Assembly: GCA_025981625.1 (NCBI GenBank)
Contig: JAICXF010000035.1
Coordinates: 1 to 19,637 of the forward strand
Length of the DNA stretch: 19,637 nucleotides
Direction of reading: 5' to 3'
Source of the DNA: Sphingomonas sp.
GTDB taxonomy: Bacteria; Pseudomonadota; Alphaproteobacteria; Sphingomonadales; Sphingomonadaceae
Below the pieces are notes generated by a model. The model saw only the letters and a program-made list of their open reading frames with translations, was not told where the DNA came from and did no database searches. The position numbers were made by a program, and so were the translations under genes. This document shows positions 8,887-17,661 of the stretch, piece by piece (the first letter of the stretch is position 1; each line of letters opens with the position of its first letter).

Positions 8887-9531
8887 ATGGCCACGCGTAC
8901 CCAAAGCCGCGCTTCCAATCGCAGCAGCAGCTCGGACAGAAACCGCGGTAGCGACAGCTCGAGCAGCAACCGGAGCGCTTTCTCCTGGGGCAGCGATGCC
9001 GGTCCGATGCTGGGCGCCGCGCTTGCCGGTGCAGCGATCGGTTTTGCCGCGAATTACGGCCGCAAGGCGTTCATGCAGGGAATGGAGGCGACGGTCGGCG
9101 ACTGGGACGAAATCCTCACCGCCGAGCACAAGATGGCATTGGGGATTCTCGACAAGATGCTGGCGACGGACCAGTCGCAGTCCTTCAAACGCAAGATGCT
9201 GCTGATGAAGCTTACGCACGCGCTCGACAAGCACGCTCACGCCGAAGAGATGGTCGTCTATCCGGCGCTCCGCGAGGACGATCAGGCGATGGACGCCGAT
9301 CATCTCGAAGGCGAGCATGGCTACATCAAGACGTTCATCTACGAGCTCAACAAGATCGGCGCGGAGGCTCCCAACTGGCTCGAAAAGGTGCGAGAGTTCC
9401 GGGCGCTGGTGCATGAGCACGCCCAAATGGAAGAGCAGCAGGTCTTCCCCAGGTTCAAGCAGGCGATGACCGACGAAGAGAATGCCGAGATCACGAGTCT
9501 GGTGAACCGCGACGGCTTCTGGATGGCTTAA
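8887..9531 (+). CDS. Hemerythrin (HHE) domain protein with Ser-rich, glycine-zipper N-terminus
   Basis: A 214-residue protein. Residues 1-33 are a low-complexity Ser/Arg/Asn tail. Residues ~38-58 form a Gly/Ala-rich hydrophobic segment (GPMLGAALAGAAIGFAANYG) resembling a glycine zipper or short membrane segment. Residues ~70-190 form a four-helix hemerythrin-like domain. Candidate di-iron ligands are H81, H116/H118 with E120/E121 (HAHAEEMVVYPAL), H139/H144 and H176/H178 with E182/E183 (VHEHAQMEEQQVFP). Family members bind O2, NO or iron or sense redox state; which applies here is unknown. Expression is probably under the general stress response, given the promoter in front. A strong hairpin just after the TAA separates it from the convergent dnaE. 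Confidence 0.88.
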   Translation: MATRTQSRASNRSSSSDRNRGSDSSSSNRSAFSWGSDAGPMLGAALAGAAIGFAANYGRKAFMQGMEATVGDWDEILTAEHKMALGILDKMLATDQSQSFKRKMLLMKLTHALDKHAHAEEMVVYPALREDDQAMDADHLEGEHGYIKTFIYELNKIGAEAPNWLEKVREFRALVHEHAQMEEQQVFPRFKQAMTDEENAEITSLVNRDGFWMA

Positions 9532-9536
9532 GTAGC

Positions 9537-9562
9537 TCCCTCTCGCGTAAGCGGGAGAGGGA
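9537..9562. terminator. Hairpin between convergent genes, bidirectional terminator
   Basis: TCCCTCTC (9537-9544) pairs with GAGAGGGA (9555-9562) around a loop that can itself form CGC-gtaa-GCG. It fills the 32-bp gap between the hemerythrin-protein stop (9531) and the dnaE stop (9564). The sequence is of the CTCCCTCTC...GAGAGGG type often found between convergent genes in sphingomonads. There is no long T-tract, so efficiency is inferred. Confidence 0.65.
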
Positions 9563-9563
9563 C

Positions 9564-12500
9564 TTAACCGACGAGGGCTAGCTTCGGCGGTTCCTGGACG
9601 GACAGGTCGACGCTGCCCTCGCCGCTGATGCGCTCGATGCGTGCAGCCAGCTCCGCGTCGAGGAGGCAATCACGCGCGGCAATGACCGACGCCTCGCCGC
9701 CCGCGGCAGTCGGGACAATGAAACGCACGACTCCGTTCGACCCGCGTGCGCTTGCGAGTTCGCTGCCGATCCGCCCGGCCATTGCTGCATCGCCGATCCG
9801 TATCGTCATCCGAAGCCGGGTTCGCCTGGCGAGGTCGGCAAGCGGCTGGCAGCGCTTGATCGTCACGCGCGGCGTTTCGTCCCCTGCCCTCCGATCGAGT
9901 TCGACGGACAACAAGCCGCACTGGCCGGCCTTGGCCGCGGCCTCGAGCGCGCTGGTGGCTTCCTCATCGAAGGCGGTTGCCAGGAATTGCCCGCTGCTGT
10001 CGCTCAGGGTCGCCATCATGTAGCGGCGCCCTTTGGCCGACGTCCGCCAACGGGCTTCCTCGACGAGACCGGCCATGGTCGTCGGGACGCGCTCGCCCTC
10101 ACCGAGCGAAATTTCGCTGACCTCGGCGAACGTCTTGACCTTGTGCGCCGCCAGCAGATGCCGCGCGGCGTCCACGGGATGGGCTGAAAAATAGAATCCA
10201 AAGGCGTCGCGCTCGGCAGCCATGCGCTGCGCGAGAGACCAGCTCGCGTCGCGCGGAAGCCTAATCGGGGCGGCTTCAGCCGAATTGCCGCCGAACAGCG
10301 CCGCTTGGCCGCTAGTCCGATGGTCGAGCGCGCTCGTGGCATGCGCCAAAATCGTCTCCGCCGCCGCGAACACACCTGCTCGCTCAGGCTTGATGCCATC
10401 GAACGCACCCGCCGCGGCTAGGCTCTCAAGCTGCCGCCGGTTCAGCAATCGCGGATCCACGCGCGCGGCAAAGTCCTCGAGGGTGGCGAATGACCCGCTC
10501 CGGTCGCGCTCCTCGACCAAGGTCTGCATCGCCTTTTCGCCGACACCCTTGAGCGCGCCCAGCGCGTACCGGACCGAACCGGCCTCAACGGTGAAATGCT
10601 CCCGGCTCGCGTTGATGTCGGGCGGCAGGCACTCGATTCCGCCGCGCCGCATGTCTTCGACGTACATGGCGAGCTTGTCGGTGAGCGCGACGTCGAAGCT
10701 CATCGATGCGGCGTAGAATTCGGCGCGGTGATGCGCCTTCAGCCATGCCGTCTGGTAGGTGAGCAGCGCATAGGCGGCGGCGTGGCTTTTGTTGAACCCG
10801 TAGCCGGCGAACTTGTCGATCAAGTCGAACAGCTCGTTGGCTTTGGCCGAAGGAATGTTGTTGTGGGTGGCGCAGCCCTCGACAAAGTTGGCGCGCTGCG
10901 CATCCATCTCCGCCTGGATTTTCTTGCCCATCGCGCGGCGAAGCAAATCGGCGGCGCCCAGCGAATATCCGGCCAGGATCTGCGCGGCCTGCATCACCTG
11001 CTCCTGGTAGACGATGATGCCATAGGTCCCCTTGAGGATGCCTTCGAGCAGCGGGTGCGGGTATTCGATCGCTTCCTGGCCGTTCTTGCGCCGACCGAAC
11101 ATCGGGATGTTGTCCATCGGGCCGGGCCGATAGAGCGCGTTGAGCGCGATGATATCCTCGAACACGGTCGGCTTCACCGCCGACAGGGTGCGACGCATGC
11201 CCTCCGATTCCACCTGGAACACGCCGATCGTGTCGCCGCGCTGGAGCAGTTCATAGACGGCGGGATCATCCCAACTGAGCGCGCCGAAATCGACTTCGAT
11301 GCCCTGCTCGGCAAGCAGCCGCTGCCCTTCTTTGAGAACCGATAGCGTCTTCAGGCCAAGGAAGTCGAACTTCACCAGCCCCGCCGCCTCGACACATTTC
11401 ATGTCGAACTGGGTGACCGGCATGTCGGAGCGCGGGTCGCGATAGAGCGGCACTAGCTCATCGAGCGGGCGGTCGCCGATCACGACGCCCGCGGCGTGGG
11501 TGGAGGCGTGGCGGGGCAACCCTTCCAGCTTCATCGCCAGGTCGAACAGCCGCTTCACCTCAGGTGCGTTCTTGTACTCGGCCGCGAGCTCCGACACGCC
11601 GTTGAGCGAGCGCTCGAGAGTCCAAGGGTCCGCTGGGAGATTGGGAATGAGCTTCGCGAGCCGGTCGACATGCCCGTAGCTCATCTGGAGGACGCGGCCA
11701 GTATCCTTGAGCACGGCGCGCGCCTTCAGCCGCCCGAAGGTGATGATCTGAGCCACCTTGTCACGGCCGTATTTGCGCTGGACGTAAGAGATAACCTTGT
11801 CGCGATGGGTTTCGCAGAAGTCGATGTCGAAGTCCGGCATCGACACGCGCTCGGGATTGAGGAAGCGCTCGAACAGCAGACCGAGCGCGAGCGGATCGAG
11901 GTCGGTGATCGTCAATGACCAGGCGACGACGGACCCTGCGCCGGAGCCGCGTCCCGGCCCGACGGGAATGTCGTTCGCCTTCGCCCATTTGATGAAATCG
12001 GCGACGATCAGGAAGTAGCCGGCAAATCCCATGCCGGTGATGATGTCGAGCTCATAATCGAGCCGCTCCGAGTAGCGTTCGAGCTCTTCGGCGCTCCTGC
12101 CCGTAAGCCGCATCTCGAGACCTGCGCGCGCATCGCGGCGGAGTTGCTCGTCTTCGTCATTGCCGAGGCGCGGGAGGATCGGCCTGCGCTTGGGCGCGGC
12201 GACGGCGCAGCGCTGTGCGATGATCGCGGTGTTGCCGAGCGCTTCCGGCAAGTCGGCGAACAGCTCGGCCATCGCCATACTGTCCTTGAGCCACGCATCG
12301 GGCGATGAGGTCGCCCGATCGGCGCTTTCGACGTATGCCGAGGCGGCGATGCACAGCATCGCGTCGTGCGCCGCATGGAATGCCGGATCGGCGTAAGCGG
12401 CCGGATTGGTGGCCACGAGCGGCAGGTTGCGCGCATAGGCGAGCTCAATCAGCGCCGGCTCGGCTGTTTCCTCTACGGGATCGTGACGCCGTGACAGCTC

Positions 12501-13010
12501 GACATAGAGTCGCTCGGGAAAGACTGCCTGGAGTCGGTCAAGATAAGCTTCGGCCTTGAGCTGTTGCCCGTCCGCGATGAGCCGAGCGACTGCTCCTTCC
12601 GCGCCGGCGGTAAGGGCAATCAGGCCCTGACCAAGACCCTCGAGCCTGGAAAACTCAACATGCGGCTCCTGCTCCACCGGTCGGTCGAGGTGAGCGGCGG
12701 AGACCAGCTTGCAGAGGTTCGCATATCCCTGTTCGTCCTGCGCCAGTAAGGCGAGCCAATCGATGCCCCCTTCCCCGCCAATCTCGGGCGGTCGCGCGAC
12801 TGCAAGCATGGCGCCGATGATCGGCTGGACGCCCTTCCCGAAGCAAGCGTCGCTGAACGGCATCGAACCGTAAAGACCGTTGCGGTCGGTGAGCGCCACG
12901 GCCGGAAATCCGAGCTTCGCCGAGCGCTCCGCGATCGTCTTGGGCTCCATCGCTCCTTCGAGCATCGTGAAGCACGAGAAGACGCGAAGCGGGACGAACG
13001 GCTGAGTCAC
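9564..13010 (-). CDS. dnaE: DNA polymerase III subunit alpha
   Basis: The replicative polymerase subunit, 1148 residues from the GTG at 13008-13010. In order: a PHP domain (~1-270), polymerase core, helix-hairpin-helix region, OB fold (~980-1060) and a C-terminal tail. The catalytic aspartates are present in PDFDIDF (~391-397) and KFDFLGLK (~544). GPGRGSGAGSVV precedes the first pair. A clamp-binding motif QAALF lies at ~901. In the PHP domain the HLRVHS-like metal motif reads PLRVFS, so it is degenerate. Start choice: a GTG gives MTQPFVPLRVF, matching where the family normally begins. A TTG at 13061 would add 17 unconserved residues but has a GGGG upstream and sits only 12 bp after the preceding stop. 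It is the last gene of the proS-lol cluster, possibly read through from it. Confidence 0.96.
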   Translation of the reverse strand: MTQPFVPLRVFSCFTMLEGAMEPKTIAERSAKLGFPAVALTDRNGLYGSMPFSDACFGKGVQPIIGAMLAVARPPEIGGEGGIDWLALLAQDEQGYANLCKLVSAAHLDRPVEQEPHVEFSRLEGLGQGLIALTAGAEGAVARLIADGQQLKAEAYLDRLQAVFPERLYVELSRRHDPVEETAEPALIELAYARNLPLVATNPAAYADPAFHAAHDAMLCIAASAYVESADRATSSPDAWLKDSMAMAELFADLPEALGNTAIIAQRCAVAAPKRRPILPRLGNDEDEQLRRDARAGLEMRLTGRSAEELERYSERLDYELDIITGMGFAGYFLIVADFIKWAKANDIPVGPGRGSGAGSVVAWSLTITDLDPLALGLLFERFLNPERVSMPDFDIDFCETHRDKVISYVQRKYGRDKVAQIITFGRLKARAVLKDTGRVLQMSYGHVDRLAKLIPNLPADPWTLERSLNGVSELAAEYKNAPEVKRLFDLAMKLEGLPRHASTHAAGVVIGDRPLDELVPLYRDPRSDMPVTQFDMKCVEAAGLVKFDFLGLKTLSVLKEGQRLLAEQGIEVDFGALSWDDPAVYELLQRGDTIGVFQVESEGMRRTLSAVKPTVFEDIIALNALYRPGPMDNIPMFGRRKNGQEAIEYPHPLLEGILKGTYGIIVYQEQVMQAAQILAGYSLGAADLLRRAMGKKIQAEMDAQRANFVEGCATHNNIPSAKANELFDLIDKFAGYGFNKSHAAAYALLTYQTAWLKAHHRAEFYAASMSFDVALTDKLAMYVEDMRRGGIECLPPDINASREHFTVEAGSVRYALGALKGVGEKAMQTLVEERDRSGSFATLEDFAARVDPRLLNRRQLESLAAAGAFDGIKPERAGVFAAAETILAHATSALDHRTSGQAALFGGNSAEAAPIRLPRDASWSLAQRMAAERDAFGFYFSAHPVDAARHLLAAHKVKTFAEVSEISLGEGERVPTTMAGLVEEARWRTSAKGRRYMMATLSDSSGQFLATAFDEEATSALEAAAKAGQCGLLSVELDRRAGDETPRVTIKRCQPLADLARRTRLRMTIRIGDAAMAGRIGSELASARGSNGVVRFIVPTAAGGEASVIAARDCLLDAELAARIERISGEGSVDLSVQEPPKLALVG

Positions 13011-13073
13011 AGGGCGGTTTATGGGATTGCAGGAGCGGTCAGGACAAGCAACGGCAGGCAACTTATCCCCATC

Positions 13074-14030
13074 TTATCGGGGCTGCCAGCGACCCTCCAC
13101 GATATCCCGAATTTCGCGAATTCGGCCGGCGTACGCTTCGGCGATGCACTGGCGGTCAGCGCAGCGATCGCGATACGCGTAGAACCGATACGCACTCTTT
13201 CGTAGCTGGTCCCGTTGGTCGGGCGTGGAGACCGCCAGGGCACGACCGTACTCAGCCGCCATTGCGCGATCCATGCTGGCGAGACCCGGATCGGAACAGA
13301 CCGCCCGTTCGCCAGTGGTCCGCGCCGTCGCGCAATTGAAGCTGGGGCGCGCGGCGGCGACCGGAGCGCTCGCAGGCGGAGCCGCTGGAGGCGAAACGGG
13401 CACCGCGGGCTCCGGGGACACGGGCCCGGCGGAATTCTCCTGTTCGGCCTCATTCGCGACTTCCGGGGAAGTGACGGGTGGCGGTTGCTGGACACGCTCG
13501 AGAGTCGCAAGCGCCTGGATGACCGCATCGGCGTTGTGGACGCTCACGACCGTGCCGCTGTTATCCGCCGCCTGTTGAACCGTGTAGTCGACATCGGACA
13601 TGAGGGTCGTTCGGCCACCCGCTACGGCTACTCCTGGCGGCAGGTCGATCGACAGCGATCCCGAGCAGTTTGCCGCGTGGGTCGTGCTGTCCTCGCTCTC
13701 CATTACCGGATTTTCCATCCGCACAGCTGCCGCTGAGGCGATCTGGTCGTAGGCTGTCTGATCGCTTCCCCGAAGCTGCGCGGCGCGGCGGAACAGATCG
13801 CGCTTGATGAGGTCGTAGGTGCCGCTCGCCGCGCATAGCTTCTCGACATTTGACGGCGCAGAGGTGGCGACTTCGTTGCCGGTCAGCTTGTCCTGGTCCG
13901 AGTTACGATTGGTCGCAAGATAAGCGACGATGAGCAGCAGCAAGGCGAGTGCGCCGACGAGCGCGAGCGTGGTCCAGTTGACGCGCCGCAGCGAGGAATC
14001 AACGTCGTCACGCGGCGGGCGCTCGGTCAT
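13074..14030 (-). CDS. Membrane-anchored periplasmic protein with C-terminal LprI-like (DUF1311) domain
   Basis: A 318-residue protein. It has a short cytosolic N-terminus, one membrane helix (~19-41), a periplasmic region of unknown fold (~60-180, with Cys66 and Cys122), a Pro/Ala/Glu linker (~182-228) and a compact C-terminal domain (~229-314). The last domain has the four-cysteine pattern of the LprI/DUF1311 family (Cys233, 245, 290, 295). The motifs [31 protein letters not shown] and [15 protein letters not shown] are all visible. LprI in mycobacteria inhibits lysozyme; most relatives have no known function, so the inhibitor role is not assumed here. The ATG at 14028-14030 overlaps the lolD stop by 4 bp (ATGA), implying translational coupling to lipoprotein export genes. 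dnaE follows closely. Confidence 0.82.
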   Translation of the reverse strand: MTERPPRDDVDSSLRRVNWTTLALVGALALLLLIVAYLATNRNSDQDKLTGNEVATSAPSNVEKLCAASGTYDLIKRDLFRRAAQLRGSDQTAYDQIASAAAVRMENPVMESEDSTTHAANCSGSLSIDLPPGVAVAGGRTTLMSDVDYTVQQAADNSGTVVSVHNADAVIQALATLERVQQPPPVTSPEVANEAEQENSAGPVSPEPAVPVSPPAAPPASAPVAAARPSFNCATARTTGERAVCSDPGLASMDRAMAAEYGRALAVSTPDQRDQLRKSAYRFYAYRDRCADRQCIAEAYAGRIREIRDIVEGRWQPR

Positions 14031-14701
14031 TCCAGCCGGCCTTCGTGCAGCCGAACCACGCGGTCCACCCGCGCGGCAAGTCGCTCATTGTGCGTCGCGA
14101 CCAACGCCGCGGTGCCTTCGCCGCGCACGAGATTCAGAAACTCGGAAAGGACTGCGTCCGCGGTTTTCTCGTCGAGGTTGCCGGTCGGCTCATCGGCGAG
14201 CACCAGCGGCGGCTTGTTGGCAAGCGCGCGCGCGACCGCGACACGCTGCTGCTCGCCGCCGGAAAGCTTCGACGGGCGGTGATCGAGCCGCTCACCGAGC
14301 CCCAGCACGCCGAGCAAGTCCTGGGCCCGCTTCCTTGCGGCATCCGGCTCCGCTCCCCGCACCAGCTGCGGCAGCACCACGTTTTCGACTGCGTTGAATT
14401 CGGGCAGCAGGTGGTGGAACTGATAGACGAAGCCAAGCAGCTCGCGCCGCAAGCGTGTCCGCCCCTCGTCGTCGAGCTGCGATGCTTCTTCGCCATTGAG
14501 CCGGATCGAGCCGCTGAATCCTCCCTCGAGAAGACCGACCGCCTGGAGCAGGGTAGATTTGCCGGAGCCCGATGGTCCCAGCAGAGCGACGATCTCGCCC
14601 GGCCGAATGGCCAGATCGACGCCGCGCAGCACGTCGATGGTGACGTCGCCCTGCCTGAAACTTCGCTTGAGCTCGCGCGCCTCGAGGACCGGCTCACTCA
14701 T
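14027..14701 (-). CDS. lolD: Lipoprotein-releasing ABC transporter ATP-binding protein
   Basis: A 224-residue ATPase that powers extraction of outer-membrane lipoproteins from the inner membrane and their hand-over to LolA. Walker [10 protein letters not shown] is at 42-50, the Q-loop region [18 protein letters not shown] at ~91-108, signature LSGGEQQR at ~146-153 and Walker B LVLADEP at ~166-172. NLDEKT follows Walker B. The ATHNE H-loop is at ~203-207. The LolD length and the short post-signature region fit the LolD/MacB/FtsE group. The adjacent LolC/E-type permease makes LolD the best assignment. The ATG at 14699-14701 lies inside the end of the permease gene (8-bp overlap). An open frame continues further upstream but encodes no conserved residues. 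Confidence 0.95.
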   Translation of the reverse strand: MSEPVLEARELKRSFRQGDVTIDVLRGVDLAIRPGEIVALLGPSGSGKSTLLQAVGLLEGGFSGSIRLNGEEASQLDDEGRTRLRRELLGFVYQFHHLLPEFNAVENVVLPQLVRGAEPDAARKRAQDLLGVLGLGERLDHRPSKLSGGEQQRVAVARALANKPPLVLADEPTGNLDEKTADAVLSEFLNLVRGEGTAALVATHNERLAARVDRVVRLHEGRLE

Positions 14702-15944
14702 AGCGCAGCACCTGCACCGGATCTGTGCTCGCCGCCTTGTACGCCGGATAGAGCGTCGCAAGGAATGACAGGACCAGCGCCGTCAAAACGATCACGGTAA
14801 CTTCGACCGGATCGGTCCGTGCCGGCAGGTCGGTGAGAAAGCGCACCGATGGATCCCACAGATTTTGGCCGGTCAACCGCTGAATCACGTCGACGATGCC
14901 CTGACGAAAGAAGAGGAACACGGCGCCCAGAATGATCCCGAGAACGATCCCGAGCGAGCCGATCGTCACTCCAACGGTGACGAACACGCGCATCATCCCG
15001 CGGCGGCTTGCGCCCATGGTCCGAAGGATCGCGATGTCGCGCGTTTTCGCCCGGACCAGCATGATCAGCGACGAGAGAATGTTGAACACCGCGACCAGCA
15101 CGATCAAGGACAGGACCACGAACATGGCGACGCGCTCGACCTCAAGCGCGGAAAACAGGGCCGAATTCATCTGCCGCCAGTCGATGATTGCTGCCTTCCC
15201 CTGGATCATCTTGCGGATGGGGGCGATGATCTGGTCCACACGGTCGGGATTGGTCGTCTGGATTTCGACCATGCCGACCTGGTCGCCCATCAGGAGCAGC
15301 TCCTGCGCGTCCTGCATCGGCAGCAGGACGAAGGCCTTGTCGTAATCGTAGACTCCAATCTCGAACACGGCGCCAACGGTATAGGTGACCTCCCGCGGGA
15401 CCGTTCCGACGACCGTCGACCGGCCTTCGGGGTTCCACAAGGTGATCTGGCTGCCGGGGTACGCGCCAAGCGTGTCGGCGAGGCGCGAACCGATCGCGAC
15501 CTTGCCGCTGCCCGGCGTGATCGAGCGCATGTCACCCGCGGTGACACCGCCCATGATCGTCTTGTTGGCCCGGATGTCCTCGACCCGCATACCCCGCACC
15601 AGCACGCCCTCAAAGCGACCATTTGCGGTGGCCATCAGCGGAGTTTCGATCAGCGGAACGGCGGAGGTGACGCCGGGCGTCTTTTTTGCCTGATCGGCGA
15701 TCTGCTGCCATCCGCTCAGCCGGCCGTCGTAGGCCTGAACGATCGCATGACCGTTGAGGCCGACGATCTTGTCGAACAGCTCGGCGCGGAAGCCGTTCAT
15801 CACGCTCATCACGATGATCAGCGCCGCAACTCCAAGCGCGACCGCGATTAGGCTGATGCTGGCGACCAGGAAAATGAATCCCTCCCCTTTGCCCGGGAGA
15901 AGGTAACGACGGGTGAGCATCCGCTCCGCGCGGGTCAGGATCAT
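14694..15944 (-). CDS. LolC/LolE-family lipoprotein-releasing permease
   Basis: A 416-residue inner-membrane permease, the partner of LolD. One N-terminal membrane helix (~23-48) is followed by the family motif [18 protein letters not shown] (~49-66). A ~210-residue periplasmic domain comes next, and then three more helices (about 270-300, 320-345 and 378-402), giving the four-helix LolC/E layout. The C-terminus [19 protein letters not shown] is typical. There is only one such gene in the cluster, as in alphaproteobacteria that use a single combined permease (often named LolF or LolC) instead of LolC plus LolE. The ATG at 15942-15944 overlaps the proS TGA by 3-4 bases, so an upstream extension of the frame into proS is rejected. 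Confidence 0.93.
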   Translation of the reverse strand: MILTRAERMLTRRYLLPGKGEGFIFLVASISLIAVALGVAALIIVMSVMNGFRAELFDKIVGLNGHAIVQAYDGRLSGWQQIADQAKKTPGVTSAVPLIETPLMATANGRFEGVLVRGMRVEDIRANKTIMGGVTAGDMRSITPGSGKVAIGSRLADTLGAYPGSQITLWNPEGRSTVVGTVPREVTYTVGAVFEIGVYDYDKAFVLLPMQDAQELLLMGDQVGMVEIQTTNPDRVDQIIAPIRKMIQGKAAIIDWRQMNSALFSALEVERVAMFVVLSLIVLVAVFNILSSLIMLVRAKTRDIAILRTMGASRRGMMRVFVTVGVTIGSLGIVLGIILGAVFLFFRQGIVDVIQRLTGQNLWDPSVRFLTDLPARTDPVEVTVIVLTALVLSFLATLYPAYKAASTDPVQVLRYE

Positions 15945-17263
15945 GCGGTCAGTCTCGCGAGTGCGCTTTCGATGCTCAGCTCCTCGCGCTCGCCGGTTGA
16001 ACGGCGCTTTAACTCGACAGTGCCGGCGGCGATCCCGCGCGGACCGACGATCACCTGCCATGGCAGTCCGATGAGGTCCATTGAGCCGAGTTTGACGCCG
16101 CCGCGCTCGTCGCGATCGTCGTAAAGGGTCTCCACGCCGGCTTCGCGCAATTGCTCGTACAAGGACTCCGCGGCAAGGACACTGTTCTCGTCGTCCGAAC
16201 GCATGGTGACCACGCCGACGCGCCACGGTGCGACGGCCTCCGGCCAGATGATGCCGGCGTCGTCATGGCTCGCCTCGATGATCGCGCCGACCAGGCGCGA
16301 CACACCGACGCCATAACTGCCCATCATCGGCGTGACCGGCGTTCCATCCCGGCCGGAGACCTTGAGCCCCATCGCCGACGAATATTTGTCGCCAAAATAG
16401 AAGATGTGCCCGACCTCGATTCCGCGCCCGGTCCGCTGCTGGTCCTTGGGCACGATTTCCCACTTGGCGACGTCATGCGTTTCGTCGGTCGCGGCGTAGG
16501 TTGAATTGACCCGGTCGAAGAGCCCCTGGAGGCCCGCCTCGTCCCCGTAGCGCAGATCGGACTGTTGCCAGTCGAACTGCTCATAGACCGCGTCGTAGAA
16601 GACCTCGCTTTCTCCCGTTGGCGCGAGCACGATGAATTCGTGGCTGAGATCGCCCCCGATCGGGCCCGAAGCAGCCTTCATCGGGACGGCGCGGATGCCG
16701 AGGCGCTGAAAGGTGCGCAGGTAAGCCAGCATCTGCGTATAATAGCTCTGCCGAGCGCCCGCTTCGTCGAGGTCGAAACTATAGGCGTCCTTCATCAGGA
16801 ACTCGCGCCCGCGCATCACGCCGAACCGAGGCCGGACCTCGTCCCGGAACTTCCACTGAATGTGGTACAGCGTGCGCGGAAGATCGCGGTAGCTCTTCAC
16901 GTCGTCGCGGAAGATGGTGGTGATCATCTCCTCGTTCGTCGGACCGTAGAGCATTTCCCGGTCATGACGATCGCGGATGCGCAGCATCTCCGGCCCATAA
17001 GCGTCGTAACGGCCGCTTTCGCGCCACAGGTCGGCCGCCTGCAGAGTCGGCATCAGCAATTCCTGGGCGCCCGCGCGGTCCTGCTCCTTGCGAACGATCT
17101 GCTCGATCTTCTTGAGCACTCGGAAACCCAGCGGGAGCCAGGCATAGATCCCTGCCGCCGTTTGCCGCACCAGGCCGGCGCGGAGCATCAGCTTGTGGCT
17201 GACGATCTGGGCGTCCGTGGGGCTGTCCTTGAGAACCGGGAGAAATGCACGGGACCAACGCAT
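15941..17263 (-). CDS. proS: Proline--tRNA ligase, short form without the editing insertion
   Basis: A 440-residue class II synthetase that charges tRNA-Pro. The start [15 protein letters not shown] is typical of alphaproteobacterial ProRS, so the ATG at 17261-17263 is chosen over an ATG 24 bases further upstream. Visible landmarks are [19 protein letters not shown] (~107-125), motif 2 [21 protein letters not shown] (split at ~139-159), motif 3 [17 protein letters not shown] (~314-330), and a C-terminal anticodon-binding domain (~345-440). The ~180-residue INS editing domain of the E. coli enzyme (572 aa) is absent; only ~60 residues lie at that place. Clearing of Ala-tRNA-Pro would therefore need a separate trans-editing protein. 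It heads the overlapping cluster with the Lol genes. Confidence 0.96.
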   Translation of the reverse strand: MRWSRAFLPVLKDSPTDAQIVSHKLMLRAGLVRQTAAGIYAWLPLGFRVLKKIEQIVRKEQDRAGAQELLMPTLQAADLWRESGRYDAYGPEMLRIRDRHDREMLYGPTNEEMITTIFRDDVKSYRDLPRTLYHIQWKFRDEVRPRFGVMRGREFLMKDAYSFDLDEAGARQSYYTQMLAYLRTFQRLGIRAVPMKAASGPIGGDLSHEFIVLAPTGESEVFYDAVYEQFDWQQSDLRYGDEAGLQGLFDRVNSTYAATDETHDVAKWEIVPKDQQRTGRGIEVGHIFYFGDKYSSAMGLKVSGRDGTPVTPMMGSYGVGVSRLVGAIIEASHDDAGIIWPEAVAPWRVGVVTMRSDDENSVLAAESLYEQLREAGVETLYDDRDERGGVKLGSMDLIGLPWQVIVGPRGIAAGTVELKRRSTGEREELSIESALARLTA

Positions 17264-17661
17264 GGCGCGGGGCTCTACGGGGCCCATTTGTTGCTGGCAA
17301 CCGGCGGCTCGCTGTGTCTCTGCCGACACAGGGGACGCACAAACGCAACCTCACCCGGATTCTGGCAGTGACTCAGACCGTGGCGACGCTTACTCACTTT
17401 GTTGTCCGAACGCACTGACCCTTGGGTCGGCTTCGGGGCCGCGGGCGGCGACTGGGGACGCTGAACGCGACACATCCAAGGGGGCTGGCGAGCAATCGTC
17501 ACGCAAGGCGCCCGGATCGCTCGTCGATCCGGGCGTTTGCGTTTGGACGTTTGGGTTTGAGCAGGGGACAGTCCCGAGCATTCTCTTTTGATGAACGCAG
17601 TTGACGCGAACCCAGACTTAAGGAATCAGCCGATGCGACTGCTTCGAGAACAGGAGGGAGC
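17264..17661. other. 398-bp non-coding stretch between proS and the small secreted genes
   Basis: This stretch must hold the proS promoter (minus strand) and the promoter of the tandem small genes (plus strand). I see no protein with family resemblance, no tRNA and no recognisable structural RNA such as SRP RNA, tmRNA or RNase P RNA. Visible structure includes a small hairpin, GACC-CTTG-GGTC (17417-17428), the strong hairpin at 17509-17535 and a second palindrome at 17565-17575. A TTGACG at 17601-17606 could be a -35 box, but no matching -10 box is found at standard spacing. Confidence 0.5.
17509..17544 (+). terminator. Rho-independent-like terminator with no upstream + strand gene
   Basis: A perfect 11-bp stem CGCCCGGATCG (17509-17519) with CGATCCGGGCG (17525-17535), loop CTCGT, is followed by TTTGCGTTT. 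The T-rich side is only on the + strand. The nearest + strand coding gene upstream in the window ends at 9531, so it would terminate a short non-coding transcript. Alternatively it could be a leader hairpin for the small gene at 17662. Confidence 0.6.

Noticed and set aside
13011..13061. TTG start that would lengthen DnaE by 17 residues
   Set aside because: Extra residues are not like any DnaE N-terminus; the GTG start places the conserved FVPLRVF correctly, though the TTG cannot be excluded.
14865..15851. 328-codon + strand frame opposite the Lol permease
   Set aside because: His/Asp-rich antisense translation without family features.
17281..17604. Short open frames in the gap between proS and the small secreted genes
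   Set aside because: Low-complexity Arg/Gly-rich translations, no ribosome-binding sites, and they run across the terminator hairpin.
17601..17629. Sigma-70-like promoter before the tandem small genes
   Set aside because: TTGACG is present but no acceptable -10 box at 16-18 bases spacing.
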